From Pseudomonas lijiangensis (GTDB taxonomy: Bacteria > Pseudomonadota > Gammaproteobacteria > Pseudomonadales > Pseudomonadaceae), in NCBI RefSeq assembly GCF_018968705.1, contig NZ_CP076668.1, positions 620,001-684,000 of the forward strand: a stretch of 64,000 bases of DNA, read 5' to 3'. Shown here piece by piece: positions 51,225 to 61,261 of this stretch. The notes below the pieces were generated by a model. It was not told where the DNA came from. It did no database searches and was given only the letters and a program-made list of their open reading frames with translations. The position numbers and the translations under genes are program-made. Numbering within the stretch: position 1 is the stretch's first letter; each line of letters starts with the position of its first letter.

Positions 51225-52595
51225 CTAGGTGATTGTTTTCTGTGATTTTGTTTTTTTCAGTTTTTTATCGCATTGCGGACATGTTTGTACCAGCTCTTCT
51301 TTTACTTGGTAATAATAAGGAATGCACATGTTTAGGCCGCTGCTTTCTATGACGTCGAACGCAAGCGCTTTTGTAGAAATCAATCTGCCTTCATAATAGC
51401 TGTTAGCGTCACGCACCAATACTTGAGTGAGTGGAAGGCTTTCAGGATTGTAAATTCTAATATCTCCTGGCTGTCTGGCGTAGGCCTCAGTGTTGGTGCC
51501 ATCATGACCATAGGCTAGTTCAGTGGCTTTGATCCAGTTAATAGGCTCGGCGGTTTGACACCATGTGATTACCCTTTCTAGTTTTTCTGGTGTGTAGGAC
51601 CGCGCATAGTCACCATGCTCATCGCAGACGCCCATCTCCGCAAATCCCCCGATGTTATACCTGTAAGAGTGTTCGCCAGCTGTCAACGGAAGCCGAGCAT
51701 AATGATGAGGCCGGGCCTGATAAGAGATAGTGTCAGCGCAGAAGTCAAAGACCAAACTGTATAGCTGATAAAGGCAGTGGCCTGAAGTGTCCGGGTTGCC
51801 ATAAATTAAAGTTTCCTGGATCTTCTGCATATCCGAGTTGTAGTATTTAGCTGACTGCTCATCGCCAAATAGAAACCAGCCCTTCGATAGAATAAATACA
51901 GCATTTGGTAGATGCTTCACATCACCAGATGAGCCAAGAGCTTTCAGCTCTTCTGCCAACTCATCCCAAGCAAGGTCGGTGTCGTAGGCGAATATTATTC
52001 CGAAGCCATTGAATTCTGGTCTGCGGGTGCCCATGTAGCTGACGCTTGTAGGCACCATTCGCTTTAATTTTTTATAAGATGCAATGTTGGCGAAGGCCTT
52101 CTTTAATTCAGTTTTGGTCAGTTTGGATTTTACCTGTATCGCACCATACGTGTACTCAACGGGAAGAACTTCATATACGTGCTGGCGCTGCATAAGAGAA
52201 AAGCAATCGTCTGCGTTGTAAAATAGCAAATCAAGCTCGTTGCTAAGATGTCCTGAAGTTGAGGCTACACGAACACTTACTTCGGATACGGCGTATTTTT
52301 TTGGCAGTAGTTTAGTCTCTATAAAAAATGCGCGAATCAAAACCTCCCTTGCCGCTCCAACATCCCTTGGATGTTTGATGTCTTTGCTTTTCTCATAGTT
52401 GGCAAGTAGTTCTTTTTGAAGGTCCAGCAGTTCTCGCTCAAGGCCATGAAACTCTTTTTCTTTTGATCGGATCTTATTTGACCGTATTGCCAGACCTGTC
52501 AGGAACTCTTTCGTTTGTTCATGGCGTTCCTCGTATTTTTTTCGCTCTTCCTTTTGCGCCGCAGTTAGTCGCTTTCGTTTCTGTCCTTCAGTCAT
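51225..52595 (-). CDS. DUF6602-like protein with PD-(D/E)XK nuclease features
   Basis: A 456-residue protein. Residues 1-75 are very charged and probably a coiled coil. The middle (about 80-185) follows the DUF6602/restriction-endonuclease-like pattern: GAAREVLIRAFF, NELDLLFYN and YGAIQVKSKLTKTELKKAF, giving Glu, Asp and Gln-X-Lys in place of the usual Glu-X-Lys, as in Mrr-type enzymes. The C-terminus has CPQC. The start follows GGGAGAAC. It is AT-rich compared with the backbone, ends the island's main gene block, and is separated from the small parA partner by 440 bases. It may be a nuclease of a defence or exclusion system, which is inference. Confidence 0.6.
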   Translation of the reverse strand: MTEGQKRKRLTAAQKEERKKYEERHEQTKEFLTGLAIRSNKIRSKEKEFHGLERELLDLQKELLANYEKSKDIKHPRDVGAAREVLIRAFFIETKLLPKKYAVSEVSVRVASTSGHLSNELDLLFYNADDCFSLMQRQHVYEVLPVEYTYGAIQVKSKLTKTELKKAFANIASYKKLKRMVPTSVSYMGTRRPEFNGFGIIFAYDTDLAWDELAEELKALGSSGDVKHLPNAVFILSKGWFLFGDEQSAKYYNSDMQKIQETLIYGNPDTSGHCLYQLYSLVFDFCADTISYQARPHHYARLPLTAGEHSYRYNIGGFAEMGVCDEHGDYARSYTPEKLERVITWCQTAEPINWIKATELAYGHDGTNTEAYARQPGDIRIYNPESLPLTQVLVRDANSYYEGRLISTKALAFDVIESSGLNMCIPYYYQVKEELVQTCPQCDKKLKKTKSQKTIT

Positions 52596-53034
52596 TTAAG
52601 TTCTCCCTTCATTCAAGGATGGTATATAGAATGTCCATGACACTAATCACCGAAATGGTTATGCCATTCTCTCAACTCTACAGTGGGTGCTGAGCAATAC
52701 CTTTCGTTGTTAAGCGCGTAGAGTAACCTCAGCTGGTGTTGTGGAGGTTATCATAACTGGTTCCCGAAGCTGGTTTGAAGGCCTGACTCTCCCTTTAGCT
52801 GTACAGCAAAATCGCCTACCGGCTAAACTCTGCCCAATCGGTAGAAGCTTACGAAGCGCTGTTGCCGTGGAGCTGCTCACCGGAAATGCCACGGTAAACG
52901 AACTGCCTATCTTGCGGTAGGTGGGGTTTGTGGAGCGGATACGGTTATTCATCTTGGTTGCCATCATCGGCTCTGTTCAGTATGCGCTCGGTAGTAGGGC
53001 GGGATTTGTCCCGTCCTACTACTAGTCGTAAACA
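52596..53034. other. Intra-island gap with strong hairpin
   Basis: 440 bases between the DUF6602-like gene and the small parA partner. A minus-strand frame of 85 codons (52710-52967) has no clear ribosome binding site and is not called as a gene. The hairpin at 52991-53022 dominates the right end. Confidence 0.35.
52991..53022 (-). other. 14-bp hairpin downstream of the parA-partner operon
   Basis: GTAGTAGGgCGGGA-tttg-TCCCGtCCTACTAC is a nearly perfect stem (one G/T position) 13 bases past the stop of the small partner gene. No T run follows, so it may be a 3'-end stabiliser, a weak terminator or a protein-binding palindrome. Confidence 0.55.
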
Positions 53035-53517
53035 TCAAGAAGTCCTTTTCTCGCCATCTTTATCGGCTTCTGTAGAAATTATTTCAATTGAGGCTTCGTG
53101 CAATAGTGCGGAGGTGATCGCTGCTTTTACTTCTTCAATTCGACTTCTCTTTAGTTGTGATGTTGGCATGGAGAATCGAGCAAAAGCCAGCGCAATTAGT
53201 TCGTCTTTTGTTTTGCGTTTGTTTAGTAAGAAGTCACTAATGGCGTTGTGGTCAAGAGTTTTTAGCTCGGCTATTTTTTCCTCTGAAATGAGCGGAGCCT
53301 TGTTATGTTTTTTTCGTTGGGGTGAGGCTGTACCTGCCCAACCGTTTCGTACGCTATGTGCTAATTGGAGCAAGGCTAGTGAAAGTTCCGAGTTTCCAAG
53401 CTTGGGTGCGGAATGAAGTGCAGCAAGCCCCTCCAGAAAAGCAGCAAGATCCTGAGCCGATAGTCCTGGTTTCGGCATGTTAGGTCCAAGTTCGGTTCGG
53501 GAGTATTTTTTTTTCAC
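53035..53517 (-). CDS. Small helical protein overlapping parA (unknown family)
   Basis: A 160-residue, mainly helical protein. No family is recognised. The C-terminal 70 residues (from TLDHNAISDFLLNKRKTKDE on, then LKRSRIEEVKAAITSALLHE) look like a compact helical domain. The GTG start overlaps the parA stop by four bases, so translation is coupled; position and size fit a ParA partner in the manner of ParB or ParG, but no helix-turn-helix is evident. The start is followed by a run of nine A residues. An ATG at 53478 (residue 14) is an alternative. Confidence 0.65.
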   Translation of the reverse strand: MKKKYSRTELGPNMPKPGLSAQDLAAFLEGLAALHSAPKLGNSELSLALLQLAHSVRNGWAGTASPQRKKHNKAPLISEEKIAELKTLDHNAISDFLLNKRKTKDELIALAFARFSMPTSQLKRSRIEEVKAAITSALLHEASIEIISTEADKDGEKRTS

Positions 53518-54455
53518 AATTGATCTACCCGTTTTTTGACTTCAGTTGTTAGTTTTTCATACAGAGTGTTTAGGCCGCGTGAACCCACGTTTTGGGTGTG
53601 CGCACGATCATAAACAGGTACTCCATCATCCAGCGCTTGTGAGATGCCAGTGCCTTGTTCGATATATGGGGCCAATAAGTATTTTCCCCACTGCTTCTTC
53701 AACGACGCCAGATGACGTGTATGATCATCGGTATAGCCCGATGTTGCTGGGCCATGAGTCTGAATTCGAGTGATAACAACTCCGGCCAACTTTGTTTCAG
53801 GTACATACATCGAGCGAGGTGTGCCCATAGCGGCCAATGCATTCATTCTCATGTCAATCCCACTTTTAATCATGCCTGAGAGGTGAGGAGCACCACGTTC
53901 CATCACGGCTTCGGGAATTACAGGAATAATATAGCCATGACTAGCGGCGATCGCGTTCTGAGATACAATTTTAGTCGCGGGGGGGCAGTCAAATAATATA
54001 TAGTCGTAGTCATCATCTACTGATGATTCTTCAAGCCACCGGCATACAAGTGTGCGCTTGTCCCATTCAGATTTAATTGCATTTCCTTGGTGGGAAGCTG
54101 TTAACTCAATTTCAATATCGTCCAGCTGAAGGCTTGCAGGAACGATGTCTAAAGTTTTGTAGTTTCCGGTGACGAACTGGCTTCTAATTGCTTGTTTTGC
54201 TATTAAGCTTTTGTTGGGGAACGGTGTTTGACTGATAAATGGTTTAAATATCTCATTCATGGTCTGGTTTTGCGCGACCAATTTTTGCCAAACAGGCGCG
54301 GTGAGAGATACAAGAGATAGGCTGCTCTGGTGATCCATATCCATTAACAATACGCGCGCGTTATGATATCGAGCCAAGCCCGCGCCTAGCTGGTAGGTGA
54401 AGGTTGTCTTACCAACGCCACCTTTGAAATTAATGATGCTTATCCGTTTAGCCAT
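53514..54455 (-). CDS. ParA-family ATPase
   Basis: A 313-residue deviant Walker ATPase. ISIINFKGGVGKTTFTYQLG holds the deviant Walker A (KGGVGKTT, from about residue 10), LLMDMDHQSSLSL is the A' segment and DYILFDCPPATK the Walker B/switch. Such ATPases position plasmids, chromosomes or protein complexes, and some belong to mobile elements. It differs from chromosomal Soj in length and has about 40 extra residues near the C-terminus. The ribosome binding site is AGGAAGAG. It overlaps the small partner gene. Confidence 0.88.
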   Translation of the reverse strand: MAKRISIINFKGGVGKTTFTYQLGAGLARYHNARVLLMDMDHQSSLSLVSLTAPVWQKLVAQNQTMNEIFKPFISQTPFPNKSLIAKQAIRSQFVTGNYKTLDIVPASLQLDDIEIELTASHQGNAIKSEWDKRTLVCRWLEESSVDDDYDYILFDCPPATKIVSQNAIAASHGYIIPVIPEAVMERGAPHLSGMIKSGIDMRMNALAAMGTPRSMYVPETKLAGVVITRIQTHGPATSGYTDDHTRHLASLKKQWGKYLLAPYIEQGTGISQALDDGVPVYDRAHTQNVGSRGLNTLYEKLTTEVKKRVDQL

Positions 54456-54502
54456 TATGAGTCTCTTCCTAGATGCGCGTTAACCACAGTATTGTTGAAT
54501 GA

Positions 54503-54516
54503 TGAGTCGCTGAGTC
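54503..54516 (-). promoter_or_regulatory. TGAGTC direct repeats upstream of parA
   Basis: Two TGAGTC copies (54503-54508, 54511-54516) lie 48-61 bases before the parA start; the second is part of the palindrome GCTGAGTCAGC. They are candidate binding sites for a partition or repressor protein. Confidence 0.3.
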
Positions 54517-54735
54517 AGCAATCCACGCGCTAATGTAAACCTTTTTCAACATCCGCGGGGATGACAATCGAGAGCACGCTACTGTTGAAACGCTTCCTGT
54601 CAGCTGAAAATCCCGAGCATTGGCCCACGCAAGCTCTCTCAGGTCATGATCGCAGAGCTAGTCCCATGAGCGATTTCAGCGATGCGACTATCGCTGTAGG
54701 CGGGGGGAAAAGGCTCTGGTGTGCACCTAGCTACT

Positions 54736-55812
54736 TTACAACGTGTCGAGGGTGGTCAGCCTCTTGATGTTGTCCAATTTCCCGACTAAGTCTTCGGCTC
54801 TCAAATGTGTATGCCTTTTGAGCATTTGCATCGTCTTATGACCACTGATGGCCGAAACCTCTTGATCAGATAACCCGCCTTCGACAAGGCGACTCACGGC
54901 TTCATGACGTATGTCATGAAACCTGAAGTCAGGTAGGTCGAGCTTCTTCTTGAGCTGTCCCCAAATCTTGGTGAAGGTATACGGCCTGCGCTTCCCGTCC
55001 TTTCCAGGCTCACCGAAAAACACCAGATTGTAGTCCATTGGTCGTACCTGATTATCCATCGCAGCTTTGAATACGTCAGTGGCACGCTTGCTCTGTGGAA
55101 CAGTACGAGAGCCGTCGTTCTTCTTGTCTGAGAGACGTATGACGCGCTTTGCCAAATCCACTTGAGGTCTACGTAGGGATGAGATCTCTGACGAGCGCAT
55201 ACCCGTTTCCAGAGCGATGCAAACAATCCAGCCCAGCATGGGGTTGCTGTGTCGATTCACAGCCGCGAGCAGAAGGCGTTCTTCCTCCGGCGATAATCGT
55301 CGGTCACGACCATCCCCAGGGCTCGGCTTACGGACGTTCAGCGCTGGGTTGAACGTCAGACCTAAACCCCATTCCTGAATCGCTACCGTGTACAGGTGGC
55401 TTAATAGGGCCTGTTCGAGGCGAGCAGTGTTGTTGCTGATGGTCCCGCCACGGCTGGGTTCGTTCAGGCGCTTATCGCGATAGCCGGCGATGATGTCAGC
55501 GGAGAGCGCAGCCAGTGAGTATTTGCCCAGGTGCTCGATAAGCTTCTTGGCTTTCGAGGTTTCGCCACGCTGAGTGGTGGGCTTTTTGGTGGGGGTGATG
55601 TCAGCGAGGTAGCGGGTAAGCGCTGCCTCCAGTGTCATGCGCTCGGAGCCGCTGCGCTGGATGTAAACACCGCGAACCATTTCGTCTTCTGTACGTCGAG
55701 ACCAGCCCTCCGCATCACGCTTTGTACGAAAGGTTTTGGCTACTGTTGGCCAGCCGGTTTTACGGATCAAAGCCTTCCAAGTGCCGGAAGGAGTTTTGAC
55801 TAATGTTGCCAT
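54736..55812 (-). CDS. Tyrosine-type site-specific integrase, catalytic Tyr replaced by His
   Basis: A 358-residue phage-type integrase: an N-terminal arm-binding domain (MATLVKTPSGTWKALIRKTG), a SAM-like core-binding domain, and a catalytic domain with Arg in ETGMRSSEIS, His-X-X-Arg in FHDIRHEA and SGH. The position of the nucleophile, nine residues after the His of SGHKTMQML, reads KRHTHL instead of the family KRYTHL; the codon at 54811-54813 (minus) is CAT, one transition from TAT. The start at 55812 is adjacent to the tRNA terminator. Recombination activity is therefore doubtful. Confidence 0.93.
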   Translation of the reverse strand: MATLVKTPSGTWKALIRKTGWPTVAKTFRTKRDAEGWSRRTEDEMVRGVYIQRSGSERMTLEAALTRYLADITPTKKPTTQRGETSKAKKLIEHLGKYSLAALSADIIAGYRDKRLNEPSRGGTISNNTARLEQALLSHLYTVAIQEWGLGLTFNPALNVRKPSPGDGRDRRLSPEEERLLLAAVNRHSNPMLGWIVCIALETGMRSSEISSLRRPQVDLAKRVIRLSDKKNDGSRTVPQSKRATDVFKAAMDNQVRPMDYNLVFFGEPGKDGKRRPYTFTKIWGQLKKKLDLPDFRFHDIRHEAVSRLVEGGLSDQEVSAISGHKTMQMLKRHTHLRAEDLVGKLDNIKRLTTLDTL

Positions 55813-55900
55813 CTGAAAGGATTCCAAAGGTGTACTGGCACACCAGCGCCGTACTGATTTTGTACCTTTTGACCATAGGGGTGAATCTGAGGTGTTCCCG

Positions 55901-55935
55901 CCAAAAACGAAAAAAGCCGCGCAATGCGCGGCTTT
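55901..55935 (-). terminator. Terminator of tRNA-Ile2
   Basis: On the minus strand AAAGCCGCGCA-TTGCGCGGCTTT (11-bp stem) is followed by TTTTTTCG and TTTTT. It lies just beyond the tRNA 3' end, inside the island. Confidence 0.85.
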
Positions 55936-55940
55936 GGAGT

Positions 55941-56017
55941 TGGTGGGCCCACACGGACTCGAACCGTGGACCAAAGGATTATGAGTCCTCTGCTCTAACC
56001 AACTGAGCTATGGGCCC
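55941..56017 (-). tRNA. tRNA-Ile2 (anticodon CAU, to be modified to lysidine)
   Basis: A 77-base tRNA with encoded CCA. The anticodon loop CTCATAA places CAT in the anticodon; acceptor stem GGGCCCA pairs with TGGGCCC. The arm GACTCATAATC matches the minor tRNA-Ile (ileX type) that reads AUA after lysidine formation by TilS, rather than an initiator or elongator Met tRNA. Its 3' end is the integration site of the island. A -10 element TATAAT (minus, 56032-56037) lies close upstream and overlaps the stop codon of the next gene. Confidence 0.88.
55943..55963. mobile_element. Right attachment-site repeat inside tRNA-Ile2
   Basis: The 21 bases matching 50794-50814 lie within the acceptor and T arms of the tRNA, with core CCACACGGACTCGAA. 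Confidence 0.75.
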
Positions 56018-56032
56018 TCAGTAGGCCGCGGA

Positions 56033-59000
56033 TTATAACGGCGGTTTCGCGGCTGTGCTATCCGAAAAATCCGAAAGATTCATAAGAAGAAATCTGGAGC
56101 AGAATTCCTCGGGTGGCAAGGGGAGGCTGACGATGTAGCCCTGGATCTGTTCGCAGCCTTGTTCGGTCAGGAATTTCTGTTGTTCGGGGTTCTCCACGCC
56201 TTCGGCGATGATGGTGAGTTGCATGCTGCGGCCCAGGGCGATGATGGCGCGGACGATGGCGGCGTCGTGGGTGTCTTCCGGGAGGCCGCGGACGAAGGAC
56301 TGGTCGATTTTCAGGATGTCCAGCGGCAGGCGTTTGAGGTAGCTCAGGGATGAGTAGCCGGTGCCGAAGTCGTCGATAGCTAGCTGGACGCCGAGTTTTT
56401 TCAGTTTGTGGAGTACGGACAGGGCTTCTTCTGTCTGGCTCATGATGAAGTTTTCGGTGATTTCCAGTTGCAGGCAGCCGGGCTCCAGGCCGTTGTCTGC
56501 GAGCAGTTGTTCGATGCGTTTGAGCAGGTTGGGCTGGCGTAGCTGGGCGCCGGCCAGGTTGACCGAGAGCGGGCCGAAGGGCGCGTAGATCTTGCGCCAT
56601 TCATGCATCTGGCGACAGGCGTGTTCCAGAACCCAGTCGCCTATCTGCAGGATCATGCCGTTCTCTTCCGCCAGCGGGATGAAGTGCTCGGGCGGGACTT
56701 CGCCAAAGGTCGGGTGGCTCCAGCGAATCAGGGCTTCGGCGCCTACCAGTCTGTTGGTCAGCAGGCTGGTCTTGGGCTGGTAGGACAGGCTCAGTTCGTT
56801 GCGTTCGATGGCTCTGCGCAGTTCCTGTTCAAGGGCGATCCGTTCGCTGGCCTGGGAGGTCAGGTCGCGGGTGTAGCTTTCGATCCGGTTGCGGCCCTTG
56901 GCCTTGGAGCGGTACATCGCCGCATCGGCGTTCTTTACCAGCGTGGCGACGTCGGTGCCGTCCGTGGGGAACAGGCAACTGCCGATGCTGGCGCTCATGA
57001 AGAACTCGTGCTCTCCAGCCTGGAAGGGCGCCGTGAAGCAGGCCAGGAGTTTGCTGCCGATGGTGTGTGCATCGCCGGGTTGCAGCAGGCCGGGCAGCAG
57101 GACGATGAACTCATCGCCGCCCAGACGCGCCACGGTGTCGATGTCGCGCAGCGTCTCCTTGAGGCGCTGTGCGATGCCTTTTAGGAGCAGGTCGCCCACG
57201 GGGTGCCCAAGGCTGTCGTTGATGTGTTTGAAGCGATCCAGGTCGATAAACAGCACGGCACCGAGGCTGCCCGACTCTTCGCTGTGCAGCAGGGCGGATT
57301 GCAGGCGGCTTTCGAACAGGGTGCGGTTGGGCAGGCCGGTCAGGGGGTCGTGATGGGCCTGATAGTCCAGGCGTGCCTGGGCGTGCTTGAGACTGGAAAT
57401 GTCGGCAAAGACGGCGACGAAGTGGGTGATGAATCGATCCTTGTTGCGCACGGCGCTGATCGTCAGCCAGCACGGGTAAAGCTCGCCGTTCTTGCGACGG
57501 TTGCAGATTTCTCCTTGCCAGTGTCCTTCTGCGCCCAGTTGATGCCACATGGCCGCATAGAATGCGCTGTCATGCTGGCCCGAGGCGAGCAGGCGAGGTG
57601 TCTGGCCCAAGGCTTCTTCCTCGCCGTAGCCGGTAATTTCGCTGAATGCCCGGTTGACGGCGTTGATGCGCTGGCGGGTGTCGGTGATCAGCACGCCTTC
57701 GGCGGTACTCTCGAAGACGGTGGCGGCCAGGTGCAGTTTTTCCTGCATCTGTTGGCGCTCGGTAATGTCCCGGGCCAGGGTCATGATGCATTCTTCCCCG
57801 GCGATGAGCATGGGATGCGATGACATTTCGCAAAGCCGGACCTGGCCATCCAGGCGCCGGATCTGGCCGCGAAAATCCCGTACCACGCCATTTTGCTGCA
57901 GTTGCTTGATCAACTGCTGGCGTTCGTTCGGGTCGACCCATATCTGCAGGTCGAGGCCTGAGCGTTCCAGGCACTGGCTTTCGCTGTAGCCGGTCATCCG
58001 GCAGAAACCTTCATTGACCTCCAACAGCAGGCCGTCGCTGGTCCGGGCGATAACCAGGCCATCGGGTGATGAATGGAAGGCCTTGGCGAACTTCTCTTCA
58101 GAGAGTTGCAACTGCTGCTGGGCCTGCTTGAGGGGCGTGATATCGCTGATGGTGAGCAATACGGCCGGCGTGGCGCTCATCTCGAAGGGTTCGGCTGACA
58201 ACAGGCTGGAAAAGGTACGTCCGTCCTTGCGCCGCAGAGGCATTTCCAGATTGCGGATCCGGCCCTGTTGCAGGCGCTCCAGCAAGCCCGGACCGACTCC
58301 CTGCACTGCCCACAGGTTGATTTGCGTGGCGGTTTTGCCGATGACGTCTTCGCTGCTCAGGCCGATCTGGGTCACGAAGGCCTTGTTGACCTCGAGAATG
58401 GCGCCGTCGGACAGGCGGGCGATGATCAGGATGTCCGGGCATTGGGCAAAGACCGAGGCGAACTTCCCCTCGGACAGTCGCAGGGCTTCCTCGGTCTGCT
58501 TGCTGTCGCTGATGTCGATCATCAGCCCGCGGATAACGGGATCGGGGCCGCGTTTGATGAGGCTGACGATGTCCCTGATCCAGAGGATCCGACCTTCGGC
58601 GTTGCGAACCCGGTAGTCGAGGCTGTGGTCGTTGCCGCTCAGGGCCTGTTGCTTGCAGAAGGTTTCTGCTGCATCCACGTCTTCGGGATGCACGATGCTG
58701 CGCCAGAAGCCAGGTTGCAGCCATTTCGACAGTGGATAACCCAGCAGGCTTTCTGCCTGCGGCGAGACGTAGTTGTAGGTCATCTTTTCCAGGTTGGCTT
58801 CCCAGGCCACGGCGGAGAGGCTTTCCACCAGCCCCCGGTAATGATGTTCGCTGCCTCGAAGTTTCTGTTCCAGCTCGATGCCGCGGGAAATCTCCAGGCT
58901 GAGCTTTCGGTTATTACGGATAACCACTGCAAGAGCAGCCGAAAGTAGTAATAAGCCGGGCAGGCCATAAAGTAGAAAATTTTCCCAATGCACCGGTTCG

Positions 59001-59203
59001 TGATTTACCCAGCTGTGGACTTCGGACTGTTGCAGGCTCGTCTGCGTGCTGTCCGACGCGAGTAGCAAGGCGTTGGAGTCCTGCTGGGCGAGCCATGAGC
59101 CTGGGTTCTGTGTTTGATTAAGCCGGGCAGGCAAGTCCTGAGTGTTGGCGTTTGCTATGGAGCCGATCAGACAAAAGAGTGTGATGGCCGACAGTCGTAA
59201 CAT
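56033..59203 (-). CDS. Membrane protein with PAS domains, GGDEF and EAL (RmcA-like)
   Basis: A 1056-residue protein. A signal-like N-terminus and a membrane helix at about residues 75-96 bracket a short periplasmic part. About four PAS domains follow (115-235, 240-360, 365-490, 495-610), then GGDEF with intact RLGGDEFIVLLPG, and EAL with GAEALIRW, TENFI, DDFGTGYSS and AEGVE, so both synthesis and hydrolysis of cyclic di-GMP are possible. P. aeruginosa RmcA, a redox-responsive phosphodiesterase, lies next to rpoD as this gene does, so it is a probable counterpart. Confidence 0.88.
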   Translation of the reverse strand: MLRLSAITLFCLIGSIANANTQDLPARLNQTQNPGSWLAQQDSNALLLASDSTQTSLQQSEVHSWVNHEPVHWENFLLYGLPGLLLLSAALAVVIRNNRKLSLEISRGIELEQKLRGSEHHYRGLVESLSAVAWEANLEKMTYNYVSPQAESLLGYPLSKWLQPGFWRSIVHPEDVDAAETFCKQQALSGNDHSLDYRVRNAEGRILWIRDIVSLIKRGPDPVIRGLMIDISDSKQTEEALRLSEGKFASVFAQCPDILIIARLSDGAILEVNKAFVTQIGLSSEDVIGKTATQINLWAVQGVGPGLLERLQQGRIRNLEMPLRRKDGRTFSSLLSAEPFEMSATPAVLLTISDITPLKQAQQQLQLSEEKFAKAFHSSPDGLVIARTSDGLLLEVNEGFCRMTGYSESQCLERSGLDLQIWVDPNERQQLIKQLQQNGVVRDFRGQIRRLDGQVRLCEMSSHPMLIAGEECIMTLARDITERQQMQEKLHLAATVFESTAEGVLITDTRQRINAVNRAFSEITGYGEEEALGQTPRLLASGQHDSAFYAAMWHQLGAEGHWQGEICNRRKNGELYPCWLTISAVRNKDRFITHFVAVFADISSLKHAQARLDYQAHHDPLTGLPNRTLFESRLQSALLHSEESGSLGAVLFIDLDRFKHINDSLGHPVGDLLLKGIAQRLKETLRDIDTVARLGGDEFIVLLPGLLQPGDAHTIGSKLLACFTAPFQAGEHEFFMSASIGSCLFPTDGTDVATLVKNADAAMYRSKAKGRNRIESYTRDLTSQASERIALEQELRRAIERNELSLSYQPKTSLLTNRLVGAEALIRWSHPTFGEVPPEHFIPLAEENGMILQIGDWVLEHACRQMHEWRKIYAPFGPLSVNLAGAQLRQPNLLKRIEQLLADNGLEPGCLQLEITENFIMSQTEEALSVLHKLKKLGVQLAIDDFGTGYSSLSYLKRLPLDILKIDQSFVRGLPEDTHDAAIVRAIIALGRSMQLTIIAEGVENPEQQKFLTEQGCEQIQGYIVSLPLPPEEFCSRFLLMNLSDFSDSTAAKPPL

Positions 59204-59301
59204 GGCAGCCTCATAGCGGCGGATAGTAATGAGACGAGTGTAGACGGCGTTGGGGAAGGGGTGAAAAAACTACTAACCGGAAAGTGTTATTCCAGAAAAG
59301 C

Positions 59302-59327
59302 AAAACCCCCGGCGGGCCGGGGGTTTT
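59302..59327 (-). terminator. Terminator of rpoD
   Basis: AAAACCCCCGGC-gg-GCCGGGGGTTTT is a perfect stem with A/T flanks 17 bases after the rpoD stop. Confidence 0.9.
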
Positions 59328-59343
59328 TGACTTGCGTGTGCTG

Positions 59344-61194
<1,851 letters not shown>

Positions 61195-61261
61195 AACACC
61201 CTATCCACTGAAGGTCTTGGCGGGCAAAAAACAAGCCGAGGATTATACCCGAGCTATGACC

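Larger units (their letters stand above)
50815..55942. mobile_element. 5.1-kb genomic island integrated in tRNA-Ile2
   Basis: Bounded by the direct repeats at 50794 and 55943, with an integrase gene next to the tRNA. Contents, all on minus: integrase, ParA-like ATPase, small overlapping partner, DUF6602-like protein and truncated resolvase. The parA and DUF6602 genes are visibly richer in A+T than the backbone. No conjugation, replication or phage structural genes are present. Confidence 0.75.

Noticed and set aside
52710..52967. 85-codon minus-strand frame inside the island
   Set aside because: It could be a small island gene, but no ribosome binding site, family or coupling supports it.
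54561..54767. 68-codon plus-strand frame between parA and the integrase
   Set aside because: It overlaps the integrase 3' end, has no ribosome binding site and is the only plus-strand frame in the island.
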